From the NCBI GenBank assembly GCA_029547705.1, contig JAKPOU010000041.1, positions 186,001-250,000 of the forward strand: a stretch of DNA of 64,000 bases, read 5' to 3'. Within the stretch, counting starts at the first letter, position 1, and the number at the start of each line of letters is the position of its first letter. The notes under the pieces were generated by a model that saw nothing but the letters and a program-made list of their open reading frames with translations, made no database searches and was not told the origin of the DNA. Below are positions 25,680-34,509 of the stretch, piece by piece. A program made the position numbers and the translations under genes. Origin of the DNA: Bacteroidota bacterium (lineage in GTDB: Bacteria; Bacteroidota; Bacteroidia; Bacteroidales; VadinHA17).

Positions 25680-28121
25680 TCAGAATTCGGAAATAAGTGA
25701 GAGCCATTTGCCTGCAGAAGTGGACCATACTTCCTTGTACACAGCTGTATTGACATTAGGCCAGTAAGGAATGTCTTCATCGAATTTCGACTGCATTCCC
25801 ACAGGCACTTCTCCGACTGTTTCACCAGGAAGAGCGGTGTACTGCTGGGCATAGTTGCTTCCTTCCCCCCAGATAAGCGACTGTCCGAAGGGATTCTTGC
25901 CTACTACCCAGCATAACTGCTGCTCAGCTATATTGATGAGTTCATCATCTTTCAGCAATTTTCCGCACAATGCGGCATTTTTTCCGGTTGAAAGATGAAC
26001 TGCAAGATTACCCCTGAATGAATACCAGATGGGAAAGATTCTCAGATAATGATCATTGTCAAGCTTCACTCCGCTGGTAAGCTGAGCCATGAAACTCTTT
26101 TCTGTTTCCGGTCCGGGCCTTGCACCGACCTGAGCCCTGAAAAATCCTTCGTTGTCCTTGATCTCGTTCCTGTTGTATACACCACTGGGAAGCATGCCGT
26201 AGGGTTCCACATATTTGATTATTTTCTTGATATATTCTCCGTATAGCCTTACCGAGTTTTCCCACTGGCTGAAATCCTTGTGACCTGGCTGCGTGAGGCA
26301 TAATTCGGTGAGTGCCTGCATGTAAACATTATCGCGCGACTGATGGGTATAATGGACGATTGATTTCCTCTCAAGATCGCGGTAGAAAAATCCCCTTAAC
26401 TTGTCCTTGTCCCTGAGAGGTTCCGTCCTCTGGCATTTCATTACATACTGGATAAATTCGGCTGCCTTGCCTGCATAGTATTTGTCTCCCGTAAGCCTGT
26501 AGATCTGGCTGGCTGCCCAAGAAACAGTGGCCATGTACTGGCTTTCGGAAGCCATGTAGGCATGTCCGCCCCAGTCGTTTACCATCTCAGCATATCCCTG
26601 TTCCTCAAATCTTTTCAGTGCAAAACCAAAATCTTCGGTAGCAGCCTTGACGAGATGTTCCTTAAGCATGTCATCATGTGAAATACTCAGTGCCGCGTAG
26701 GCTTCTATTCCTGCAAACAGGAAGTTTTCAAATCCGCTGTTATGAACACCGGCCTTATGCCAGCCCCCGTCGTCATCGGTTCCGAGATAACCGTCGGTCC
26801 ACAGGTTGGTACCCCAGTTCTGAACCCGGTAACCGTCGCCAAGTCTTGTTTTGAGAATATAATCCAGACCCCACAGCGCCTCTTCAAGTGCCCTGTTGTA
26901 AAGGTCAGTATTGCGGTTTTCCTTTGCCCTGTTTGCCACTTCGAAGAGTGAAAAGGCTACTTCACCGGTTTGCAATGCCTGTTGAGACATATCTGCGGCA
27001 TCATGCCAGCCACCGTTAACCGGGAAAATCTTGCCATTGAACTCGGCATGGTGGTCACCATGACAGGCTCCGTGTTTTTCGGGAACGGGATAACCGCAGC
27101 GCTGGACAAAAACAAAATTGATTACGCGCCAGGCAGAGTTCTCCCATATGTATTTATTGATATAGAAAGGCTGGCTTTCAAGTTTTCCTGCCCTGATAAA
27201 ATATTCCCCCTCGGTTTTAAAATCCGTAAAATCCATAACTTTAAAACTCCCCAGCGGGGTCTTTGTTGGAACAACCTTGCCCTCATAGACAACCTGTGCG
27301 GAAAATTTGTCAACCAGCTGGAACAGCGGAACATTGTCATTCGTTTGTACAATTGCCGTTTTATCGCTGTTCAATCCGTATCCTGTGGTTGAAAAGATTA
27401 TCCTGTCATCCGCCGGTATCCATCCGCTGGCAATTTCCGGTTTTTCCACCACCTGCAGTTCAATAGCATCTATGTCAAATTTCAGGGAATCGCCCATTGT
27501 CTGTTCCCTGCCGAAAATTTCAATTGCAAGAGAAATTTTTGTAACCTTGTCGCGGGCCAGCTCAGGTATTTCAAGAACACACTCATTCCATGTTCCGTTG
27601 ACAAGGTTCATTTCATGGATTCCCTCCCTGCCAAAGGGATCGGGAACCTTGATTTTACCGTCATTTTCAAAAACAAGATTCAGATAGATGGATCTAGCTC
27701 CTTCACAGTCAGGATAAACATGAAGCCTTACCCTGTTGAATTTTTCAATATTCCTCCCCCCCATATCAAAGCTGGCCATAGATGTGCCCCTGCCAAGGCC
27801 CCAGCCCGGGTGTACTTCCGGTACGGTGGGAGCCACGAGCCTGAGACTGCGTTTGCCTGAAACGGATCTTTCAGAGGTCAGCCTCATGCCACCTACTCCT
27901 GAGTGGGTCCATTTGCTCAAATCTTCCATGTCGCACAGCATTTCCGAAACAAGTACCTTTTTTGTGACTGCGAAAGTTTCATACGATTTGCTGTGATCCA
28001 ATGGCAAAGGCCTGTGTATGTATCCTGTATTTTTAATATCAGAAATCAGCTTATCGTCTATTTGTGAAAAAACCGTAATAAACGGGAAAGCAACAAGAAA
28101 TAAAAAAAGAAATTTTCTCAT
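25680..28121 (-). CDS. GH9-family glycoside hydrolase, copy 1
   Basis: An 813-residue exported protein (signal to about residue 19, VFS-Q). A sandwich domain covers about 60-225 (ARSIYLNLVFENDG...). An Ig-like CelD_N-type domain covers about 236-320. The GH9 alpha/alpha barrel starts with IWENSAWRVINFVFVQRCGYPVP. The signature GGWHDAAD holds Asp374 and Asp377 (the latter the expected base), and Glu797 in YKEVWSTSAG is the expected acid. Family activity is endo- or exo-beta-1,4-glucanase, though non-cellulosic beta-glucans are known. It is the first gene of the minus-strand series and a paralogue of the gene at 30776-33220. Confidence 0.93.
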   Translation of the reverse strand: MRKFLFLFLVAFPFITVFSQIDDKLISDIKNTGYIHRPLPLDHSKSYETFAVTKKVLVSEMLCDMEDLSKWTHSGVGGMRLTSERSVSGKRSLRLVAPTVPEVHPGWGLGRGTSMASFDMGGRNIEKFNRVRLHVYPDCEGARSIYLNLVFENDGKIKVPDPFGREGIHEMNLVNGTWNECVLEIPELARDKVTKISLAIEIFGREQTMGDSLKFDIDAIELQVVEKPEIASGWIPADDRIIFSTTGYGLNSDKTAIVQTNDNVPLFQLVDKFSAQVVYEGKVVPTKTPLGSFKVMDFTDFKTEGEYFIRAGKLESQPFYINKYIWENSAWRVINFVFVQRCGYPVPEKHGACHGDHHAEFNGKIFPVNGGWHDAADMSQQALQTGEVAFSLFEVANRAKENRNTDLYNRALEEALWGLDYILKTRLGDGYRVQNWGTNLWTDGYLGTDDDGGWHKAGVHNSGFENFLFAGIEAYAALSISHDDMLKEHLVKAATEDFGFALKRFEEQGYAEMVNDWGGHAYMASESQYMATVSWAASQIYRLTGDKYYAGKAAEFIQYVMKCQRTEPLRDKDKLRGFFYRDLERKSIVHYTHQSRDNVYMQALTELCLTQPGHKDFSQWENSVRLYGEYIKKIIKYVEPYGMLPSGVYNRNEIKDNEGFFRAQVGARPGPETEKSFMAQLTSGVKLDNDHYLRIFPIWYSFRGNLAVHLSTGKNAALCGKLLKDDELINIAEQQLCWVVGKNPFGQSLIWGEGSNYAQQYTALPGETVGEVPVGMQSKFDEDIPYWPNVNTAVYKEVWSTSAGKWLSLISEF

Positions 28122-28436
28122 GGTTATGTATAGTTTTGGTTTGTGTTTTACAAGTGTCCGAAATTAGTGAATCTTATTTACAGCGTCAATAGTTTCACAC
28201 CCGAATGCCATGCATTCCTGCCTTTTCAGATTGTCAAATTCTTCCATGCCTTCAGATATCCACAGTGATGTGTCGCGTGAGAGTCCATTTTTTTATTTGT
28301 GTTATTTATATGAATATCAATATTTTAATTTTGCCGGGTTTTATATCAAAAATATATTAAGTTTGCTATGGATTTTATAGTACTATACTTCTGTATACTG
28401 ACCAATGCACGGAATTAACCAGAATTAAGATCTGCT
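28122..28436. other. Intergenic region between GH9 copy 1 and the HxlR-type regulator
   Basis: A 315-bp AT-rich divergent gap. It holds the inverted repeat at 28384-28397 near the regulator and no convincing ORF. A consensus TAnnTTTG box was not found for either gene. Confidence 0.5.
28384..28397 (+). promoter_or_regulatory. Inverted repeat likely bound by the HxlR-type regulator
   Basis: TATAC (28384-28388) and GTATA (28393-28397) form a perfect 5-bp inverted repeat with a 4-nt spacer, and flanking AGTA/ACT bases extend it imperfectly. It sits 40 bp upstream of the HxlR-type start, between that gene and the divergent GH9, which is the usual place for an HxlR-type operator. Confidence 0.5.
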
Positions 28437-28814
28437 ATGCAAAACAAAGTGAGTTTTACCGATATAAAAGCATGTCCGTTGAGATATGTCCTGGCTATAA
28501 ATGATACATTGAATGTACTTACAGGTAAATGGAAACTGCCTATTATAGGATCTCTTCTTTCTGACAGGAAGCGTTTTACCGAGATTCAGCAAACTATTCC
28601 CAGGATAACACCGCGGATGTTGTCAAAGGAGCTTAAGGAGCTTGAAATCAACGGGATGATAAAAAGAACTGTCCGTAATACAAGCCCCGTGACGGTGGAG
28701 TATGAACTTACCGAATCAGCGGTGCAGTTCAGGGAGGTTCTTGATAAAATGCTTCAATGGGGACTTCAGCACAGGGATTCTGTTTTCTCGCAGGAAAATC
28801 AGGATCAGGCATGA
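28437..28814 (+). CDS. HxlR-family winged-helix transcriptional regulator
   Basis: A 125-residue DUF24/HxlR protein. The winged helix runs about 25-105 (GKWKLPIIGSLLSDRKRFTEIQ..., PRITPRMLSKELKELEINGMIKR, YELTESAV). Cys13 in ACPL is at the position that senses thiol oxidation or electrophiles in some members. It is divergent from GH9 copy 1 and convergent with DUF362 copy 2. The inverted repeat just upstream may be its autoregulatory site and may also control GH9. The inducer is unknown. Confidence 0.92.
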   Translation: MQNKVSFTDIKACPLRYVLAINDTLNVLTGKWKLPIIGSLLSDRKRFTEIQQTIPRITPRMLSKELKELEINGMIKRTVRNTSPVTVEYELTESAVQFREVLDKMLQWGLQHRDSVFSQENQDQA

Positions 28815-28865
28815 ATGACCTGAAATATCCGGAAATCCCTGTAAATGGTTTCTGCCTCCTTATTT

Positions 28866-30392
28866 TCAGACTCTTTTTACAATATAGTCTCCCACGCTTA
28901 CCAGTGTGATCCCGTTTGGTTTTCCAAGATTTCCTGAATACTGCATGTCTGTCGGATTGTTCCAGTGTTCATGGACACCCAGGCTAGGCAGTGGTATTCC
29001 GCTGTTGTCCGGATCATATATCAGTCCTTCGGGCCAGTTTTTTGAGTCTGCCGTCTGGTGGAGGTAGTCATCGACTCCCGGCATGTTTGGCACCCATTCC
29101 CAGATGGCATTCGCCGGATCATGCTTGTTCACCCCGTCCCATTCTGTTCTGAGGAAGTCAAAGCATACGGATTCCAGTGCCACCTGGTCGAGCGACATGA
29201 ATATTGATGAGCTCCAGTGGTTGTTGAACGGCGGCATGAGGTATTTCACCGGTCCTCTTGTTTCATCTGATCCTCCCCCGAACATACCGTCTATTATATA
29301 CAGCATAGTGTTTCGTCCCAGGTATTTGCTTCCCATCAGGTCCACCATTGCCCTGTATTTTCTGTATCCCCTGTTGTTCGGATTTCCCACCTGCCTGGGA
29401 GATGTTTCCCATGATGGTGCCACGTTGGAATAGTGCAGCCTGGCAGCTCTTCCTGCTATAGATCCGAAATGGTTTTTTGCCGTGAGTGTTATTCCTGCTG
29501 AACCATGAGGTTTGAAGTTTGCAAGGTTAATCATGTAATCAGCCTCTTCAATCACATCGAAGAGTTTGTCGTCCTGTGTTTTGTCTGAATAGAACAGGAG
29601 TACGTTTTCAGTTTCCCTCACCACGGTCCGGTTGAAATCCTCTGAATACCTGTCTGTATACCTTACATTTGGAAACTCCCTGTGCCAGTATGTGTAGTTA
29701 TGCCCGAATATATGCTTGTGCGGGTCTCCTATTGATATGTCCGCCTGGTTTATTCCGCATTCATTTACCAGTTCCCGCAGCAGTTCCGGCACTATGTATG
29801 GTCCTGTTTCCATTGCTCCGTATCCTCTTGTCCGGGTTCCCGGCTTGACAGGATAGCTTGGTACAAAGTATCCGTTGTTTTTGTCTTCCCTGCTCAGCAG
29901 CCAGTCGGAAGTTCCCTGGTTTATTTTTATGTATATTTTTTCTCCCGCTGTGTATCCCCTGTCTGTGTTGTGCTTTCTCTTGTTATGATACCGGAATATC
30001 AGGTCCCATGCCTTTTTAAGATCCTTTTCACCTGTCAGTTCCCTGATTGATTCGGCAAACATTCCGTTAATAATTTTCTGGTCGAAGTTTTCAGGATTAA
30101 AGTACCAGTTGTTGTTTTCAATCACATTCTTGCAGTCCGGATTTGTTGCAGCCGGGTTCCATGCCCATACTACATAACCTGGTTTTACACCCTGGGGCCG
30201 GCCCATGGGCTGGTTTGGCCCGTCTTCCGGTCCCCCGCTGTTTGAAATATCCTGATCAAAAAAGACGCTTGGTGCCTCCAGCAGTTTTCCGTGGTAAAAC
30301 AGGGAGGATGTTTCGTCAATTATCTTGTTTGGATAGGTGTAGGCTGCAGCACTCAGTGCACCAACCGATTTTACAAATTTTCTTCTTTTCAT
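28866..30392 (-). CDS. Exported DUF362-family protein, copy 2
   Basis: A 508-residue protein with a basic KRRKFVKSVGALSAAAY leader that resembles a Tat signal (Arg-Arg plus Phe-Val-Lys). After it comes the block shared with copy 1 (DGPNQPMGRPQGVKPGYVVWAWNP), then the DUF362 core (PELLRELVNECGINQADISIGDPHKHIFGHNY, INLANFKPHGSAGITLTAKNHFGS). The two copies align over nearly the whole length. Copy 1 has a Sec-like leader instead, so the two may be exported differently. The substrate is unknown. It sits between the two GH9 genes and is convergent with the HxlR-type gene. Confidence 0.8.
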   Translation of the reverse strand: MKRRKFVKSVGALSAAAYTYPNKIIDETSSLFYHGKLLEAPSVFFDQDISNSGGPEDGPNQPMGRPQGVKPGYVVWAWNPAATNPDCKNVIENNNWYFNPENFDQKIINGMFAESIRELTGEKDLKKAWDLIFRYHNKRKHNTDRGYTAGEKIYIKINQGTSDWLLSREDKNNGYFVPSYPVKPGTRTRGYGAMETGPYIVPELLRELVNECGINQADISIGDPHKHIFGHNYTYWHREFPNVRYTDRYSEDFNRTVVRETENVLLFYSDKTQDDKLFDVIEEADYMINLANFKPHGSAGITLTAKNHFGSIAGRAARLHYSNVAPSWETSPRQVGNPNNRGYRKYRAMVDLMGSKYLGRNTMLYIIDGMFGGGSDETRGPVKYLMPPFNNHWSSSIFMSLDQVALESVCFDFLRTEWDGVNKHDPANAIWEWVPNMPGVDDYLHQTADSKNWPEGLIYDPDNSGIPLPSLGVHEHWNNPTDMQYSGNLGKPNGITLVSVGDYIVKRV

Positions 30393-30775
30393 TTTTCTCT
30401 TTTTTAAAATCTCAATCCGGCCTGATCTTCATACTACAGATATATGCCATGGCTGCCTGCCCTGATAATCATTCAGGGGCCGGCCACAGCATCAAACCAG
30501 GTATCAAATTTAACAATTAAAACTCTGAATGAACGTGGCCAGGGCCCTGGACTTGTTAAAAATATCTAAAAGGCTGAATATTATCAGGAATTAGTCCGGA
30601 TAATATTCATATATTCATGGCTCCAAATGGAATAAAATCCTTGGTTCATCAGCAACTGCGACGTAAAACAAAGAGCCGCAGAAGCAACCGGATAGTTTTG
30701 CATTTGGCCAATGCTCCAATAATGAGCGATTTACCCTTTAAACTATCTAAATTCAACATTCTAAAAGTATTACTC
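30393..30775. other. Divergent gap between DUF362 copy 2 and GH9 copy 2
   Basis: About 380 bp. The frame of the GH9 gene stays open back to 30617, but the residues coded there are polar and basic and precede the signal peptide, so I treat them as leader. TAGTTTTG at 30693-30700 matches the -7 pattern TAnnTTTG but lacks a TTTG at the right distance. GCATT...AATGC (30700-30714) is a short inverted repeat next to it. Confidence 0.45.
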
Positions 30776-33220
30776 ATGAAAAAAATTACAGGAATAATCC
30801 TCATTCTTTTCTTCAATTTTGCTTTTTTATCTGCACAGGTGGATGAAAAACTGAAAGAAGATATCCGTAATACCGGATATGTGCACAGTCCGCTGCCCCT
30901 GGATCACAGCAAATCATTCGAGACATTCGGACTGACAAAGAAGGTTCTGGTTTCCAATGTCCTCTGTGACATGGAAAGCATGAATAAATGGACCCACAAA
31001 GGGATCGGGAAGATCTACAGGACAGGTGAGCGCAGCAAGGACGGCAGGCACAGTCTCAGGCTGGCAGCTCCGACTACCGTAACGGAGTTCCTGGGATGGG
31101 GACTGGGCTTCGGCACCTGTCTTGCCAGCTATGATGTCGGCGGGGAAAACTGGGAAAAATACAACAGGCTTCATTTCTATATCTTTCCCGACTGTGAAGG
31201 AGCCCGGAGTATTTATCTGAACCTTTATGTTGAAAACGACGGCAAGATCAAGGTACCTGACAGATATGGCAGGGAAGGTTATCATGAAATAAATCTCGTC
31301 AATGGTCAGTGGAATGAATGTTTCGTGGAAATGACCGAACTGGCCCGTGACAAGGTTACAAAGATATCCTTTGCCATAGAGGTATTCGGAAAGGAACGCA
31401 CCATGGGTGATTCCCTCAAATTCGATGTGGACAATGTGAAGCTCCAGGTTATTGAAAACCCGGAAGTTGTTAACGGATGGATGCCTGCAGAAAACCGCAT
31501 AATATTTTCCACCACCGGTTATGGCAGGGATAGCAAAAAATCTGCCATTGTCAGAGTGAAAAACCATGGAGGAAAATTCCAGCTGATTGATTATAATACC
31601 TACCAAGTTGCATACGAGGGAAATATAACACCCGTTAAAACATCCATCGGCAATTTTGAAACTATAGATTTTTCTGATTTCACCAGGGAAGGACGCTACA
31701 TTCTCCGTGCAGGCGATGTTAACACAATGCCTTTTTATATTAACCGGAATATCTGGGAGGATTCCGCATGGCGCGTTTTAAACTTCATGTTTGTTGAACG
31801 CTGCGGTTATCCTGTTCCGGAGAAACACGGGGTATGCCATACCGACCTGAACGGTGAGCACAATGGTAAAATGTTTGCAGTCAACGGCGGCTGGCATGAT
31901 GCGGCCGATATGTCACAGCAGACACTTCAGACGGGCGAAATTGCCTTTGCCATTTTTGAAATGGCAAACCGGGCAAAAGAAAAGGGAAATACAGATCTTT
32001 ACCTTCGCCTGATGGAAGAAGCCCAGTGGGGACTCGACTATATTCTGAAAACCCGTTTCGGTGATGGTTACCGGGTTCAGACCTGGGGTACCAACCTCTG
32101 GACGGACGGCTTTATCGGAACATTTGATGATGCCGGTCGCAGACGCGTCAGAGTTCATAACCGTGCATTTGAGAACTTTGTATTTTCAGGAATAGAGGCT
32201 TATGCTTCAATGAGCATAGAAAAAGATGTCATGCTGAAACAGCATCTTGCGAAAGTTGCGGAGGAAGATTTTCAGTTTGCCATGGAGCGTTACAAGGAAC
32301 TGGGATATGAAGAACTCCTGGGGGCAGGAGGCGGGGGAGACCACGCGGCTATGGCTTCGAGAAGCCAGTACAATGCCAATATTTCCTTTGCAGCAAGCCT
32401 GCTTTATAAGCTGACAGGGAAAAAATATTATGCTGACATTGCGGCAGAATATATTAAATACACCATACAATGCCAGCGCACCGAGCCATTAAAGGACAAG
32501 GACAAGATCAGGGGTTTCTTTTACCGCGACCTGAACAGGAAATCCATAGTGCATTATACCCACCAGTCGCGTGACCATGTCTATATGCAGGCACTGACCG
32601 CATTGTGTGAAACTCAGCCGGATCATCCGGATTATAAAACATGGGCCGGCTCCATTGCCCTTTACGCTGAATATCTGAAAAAAATTATGCAGTATGTTCA
32701 GCCATACGGCATGGTGCCCAGCGGAGTGTATCACAAAGACGAAATAAAGGATTCGGTTAACTTCTACCAGATACAGGTGGGAATCAGAGGCGGTGCAGAA
32801 AAGGATTTCAGGGAACAACTTGAAAATGGAGTTAAACTGGACAAGGAACATTACCTGCGTGTATTCCCGGTATGGTTTTCATTTAAGGGGAATGCTGCTG
32901 TTCACCTTGCAACCGGAAAGAATGCCGCTCTGTGTGGTAAGTTTTTGAACGACAAGGAACTGATTGACATAGCAGAACAGCAGTTGTTCTGGATAGTGGG
33001 TAAAAACCCGTTCGGCCAGTCGCTTATATGGGGGGAAGGAAGCAATTATGCACAGCAATACACTGCCCTGCCCGGGGAAACAGTTGGAGAGATGCCCGTG
33101 GGAATGCAATCCAGATTCAACGAGGATATGCCTTACTGGCCCCAGTTCAATACGGCAACATATAAGGAAGTATGGGGATCATCAGCCGGAAGATGGTTTT
33201 CACTGATAGCAGAATTCTGA
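30776..33220 (+). CDS. GH9-family glycoside hydrolase, copy 2
   Basis: The ATG at 30776 starts a clean signal peptide (MKKITGIILILFFNFAFLSA-Q). The 814-residue protein has the same layout as copy 1 at 25680-28121: sandwich (about 60-225), Ig-like (about 237-320), GH9 barrel, Asp375 and Asp378 in GGWHDAAD, Glu798 in YKEVWGSSAG. The C-terminal 70 residues are nearly the same in both. It starts the plus-strand series GH9, DUF5009, GHL10. The paired copies in opposite directions around the regulator and DUF362 copy 2 look like an inverted duplication followed by divergence. Confidence 0.93.
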   Translation: MKKITGIILILFFNFAFLSAQVDEKLKEDIRNTGYVHSPLPLDHSKSFETFGLTKKVLVSNVLCDMESMNKWTHKGIGKIYRTGERSKDGRHSLRLAAPTTVTEFLGWGLGFGTCLASYDVGGENWEKYNRLHFYIFPDCEGARSIYLNLYVENDGKIKVPDRYGREGYHEINLVNGQWNECFVEMTELARDKVTKISFAIEVFGKERTMGDSLKFDVDNVKLQVIENPEVVNGWMPAENRIIFSTTGYGRDSKKSAIVRVKNHGGKFQLIDYNTYQVAYEGNITPVKTSIGNFETIDFSDFTREGRYILRAGDVNTMPFYINRNIWEDSAWRVLNFMFVERCGYPVPEKHGVCHTDLNGEHNGKMFAVNGGWHDAADMSQQTLQTGEIAFAIFEMANRAKEKGNTDLYLRLMEEAQWGLDYILKTRFGDGYRVQTWGTNLWTDGFIGTFDDAGRRRVRVHNRAFENFVFSGIEAYASMSIEKDVMLKQHLAKVAEEDFQFAMERYKELGYEELLGAGGGGDHAAMASRSQYNANISFAASLLYKLTGKKYYADIAAEYIKYTIQCQRTEPLKDKDKIRGFFYRDLNRKSIVHYTHQSRDHVYMQALTALCETQPDHPDYKTWAGSIALYAEYLKKIMQYVQPYGMVPSGVYHKDEIKDSVNFYQIQVGIRGGAEKDFREQLENGVKLDKEHYLRVFPVWFSFKGNAAVHLATGKNAALCGKFLNDKELIDIAEQQLFWIVGKNPFGQSLIWGEGSNYAQQYTALPGETVGEMPVGMQSRFNEDMPYWPQFNTATYKEVWGSSAGRWFSLIAEF

Positions 33221-33245
33221 TCTTGTTTTGTTAAAACTGCATATC

Positions 33246-34478
33246 GTGAATAACACATTGAAAGCTGATTTCACACAGCGGGATGCCGGAATTGATTTTC
33301 TGCGTGCCCTCACAATGTTCATAATGATCTTTGTCAATGATTTCTGGAAAATCCATGATGTTCCCCACTGGCTGGAACATGCTGCATTCGGCGAAGATTT
33401 CATGGGACTGGCAGATGTGGTCTTTCCGGCATTTCTGTTCGTTGTGGGAATGTCGATACCTTTTGCCATTGAAAGAAGGTACAGTAAGGGATTATCGGCA
33501 GAATCCACAATAGGCCATATATTAACACGGACTTTCGCTCTTCTGGTAATGGGAGCCTTCATTACCAATTCCGAAGCCCGCCTGTCACCCGATGTGAGCT
33601 ATAAAATCGGGGTTTACTGGATACTGATGGTGACAGCCTTTCTCCTTGTCTGGAATAATTATCCGCGTACGGACAGCAGAAACAGAAAAATTCTCTTTTC
33701 CATTCTTAAAACAGCTGGAGTAATAATACTTTTTTATCTGGCTGTTACATTCAGGAATCCCAAGGGTGGTGTCTTTGCCGCCCATTGGGGAATACTTGGA
33801 TCTATCGGCTGGGCCTATCTGATTTGTGCAATGATCTATATCTTCACACGCGATCGTTTGAAGTATCTCATTCCTGTATGGTTTGCCTTCGTGATAATTT
33901 GTATTCTTGGTTCCCGTATGAATGAAACATGGGGGGGAACGGCCATCCTGCAGTTTCCGCGTCCCAATTTCTACAATGACATGCTGAATGTTCTGCACAT
34001 TGGGAATGGTGCGCTGGTATCATTTACTATGGGAGGCCTTATTTTTTCACTTATCAATGCAAAATATCTCAACCATGACAACAGGAAAAAGATGATTTAC
34101 CTGATTTCATCTGTCATCATTTTTGTTCTGGCAGGATACATTTCCCGCAAGTTCTGGATTCTTTCCAAGATAAGCGCCACTCCTCCGTGGATCTTTTATG
34201 TCACGGCAATTGTAATTGTTGTTTACACCCTGCTGAAATGTCTTGCAGATATCGGGAAGGCCGGCTGGCTGAATATAATTAAACCGGCTGGAACAGCCAC
34301 ACTTACCTGTTACATGATACCATATGTTTCCTACGGATTAGCTGATCTGACGGGCATTGTGCTGCCCGACTGGTTCACACACGGATTTATGGGACTGGTT
34401 AATTGTTTCTGTTTTGCTCTATTGATTATCGGAATCACCTGGTTGCTTGAAAAAATAAATATCAAACTGAAAATATGA
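33246..34478 (+). CDS. DUF5009/HGSNAT-like membrane acetyltransferase
   Basis: About 410 residues, mostly hydrophobic, with about ten predicted membrane segments. The opening RDAGIDFLRALTMFIMIFVND and LADVVFPAFLFVVGMSIPFA are typical of DUF5009 and of the heparan-alpha-glucosaminide N-acetyltransferase family, which moves acetyl groups across the membrane to a sugar amine. No ATG fits the N-terminus; the start is GTG 33246 or TTG 33228, the latter only 7 bp past the GH9 stop. It is co-directional with GH9 copy 2 and the GHL10-like gene (31-bp gap), so it is probably one operon. The acceptor sugar is unknown. Confidence 0.82.
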   Translation: MNNTLKADFTQRDAGIDFLRALTMFIMIFVNDFWKIHDVPHWLEHAAFGEDFMGLADVVFPAFLFVVGMSIPFAIERRYSKGLSAESTIGHILTRTFALLVMGAFITNSEARLSPDVSYKIGVYWILMVTAFLLVWNNYPRTDSRNRKILFSILKTAGVIILFYLAVTFRNPKGGVFAAHWGILGSIGWAYLICAMIYIFTRDRLKYLIPVWFAFVIICILGSRMNETWGGTAILQFPRPNFYNDMLNVLHIGNGALVSFTMGGLIFSLINAKYLNHDNRKKMIYLISSVIIFVLAGYISRKFWILSKISATPPWIFYVTAIVIVVYTLLKCLADIGKAGWLNIIKPAGTATLTCYMIPYVSYGLADLTGIVLPDWFTHGFMGLVNCFCFALLIIGITWLLEKINIKLKI

Positions 34479-34509
34479 ATATTAACCTTTAAATTTTTAA
34501 ATAATTATA

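Noticed and set aside
30617..30775. N-terminal extension of GH9 copy 2 by 53 residues
   Set aside because: The extension is basic and precedes a normal signal peptide at 30776, so export would be blocked.
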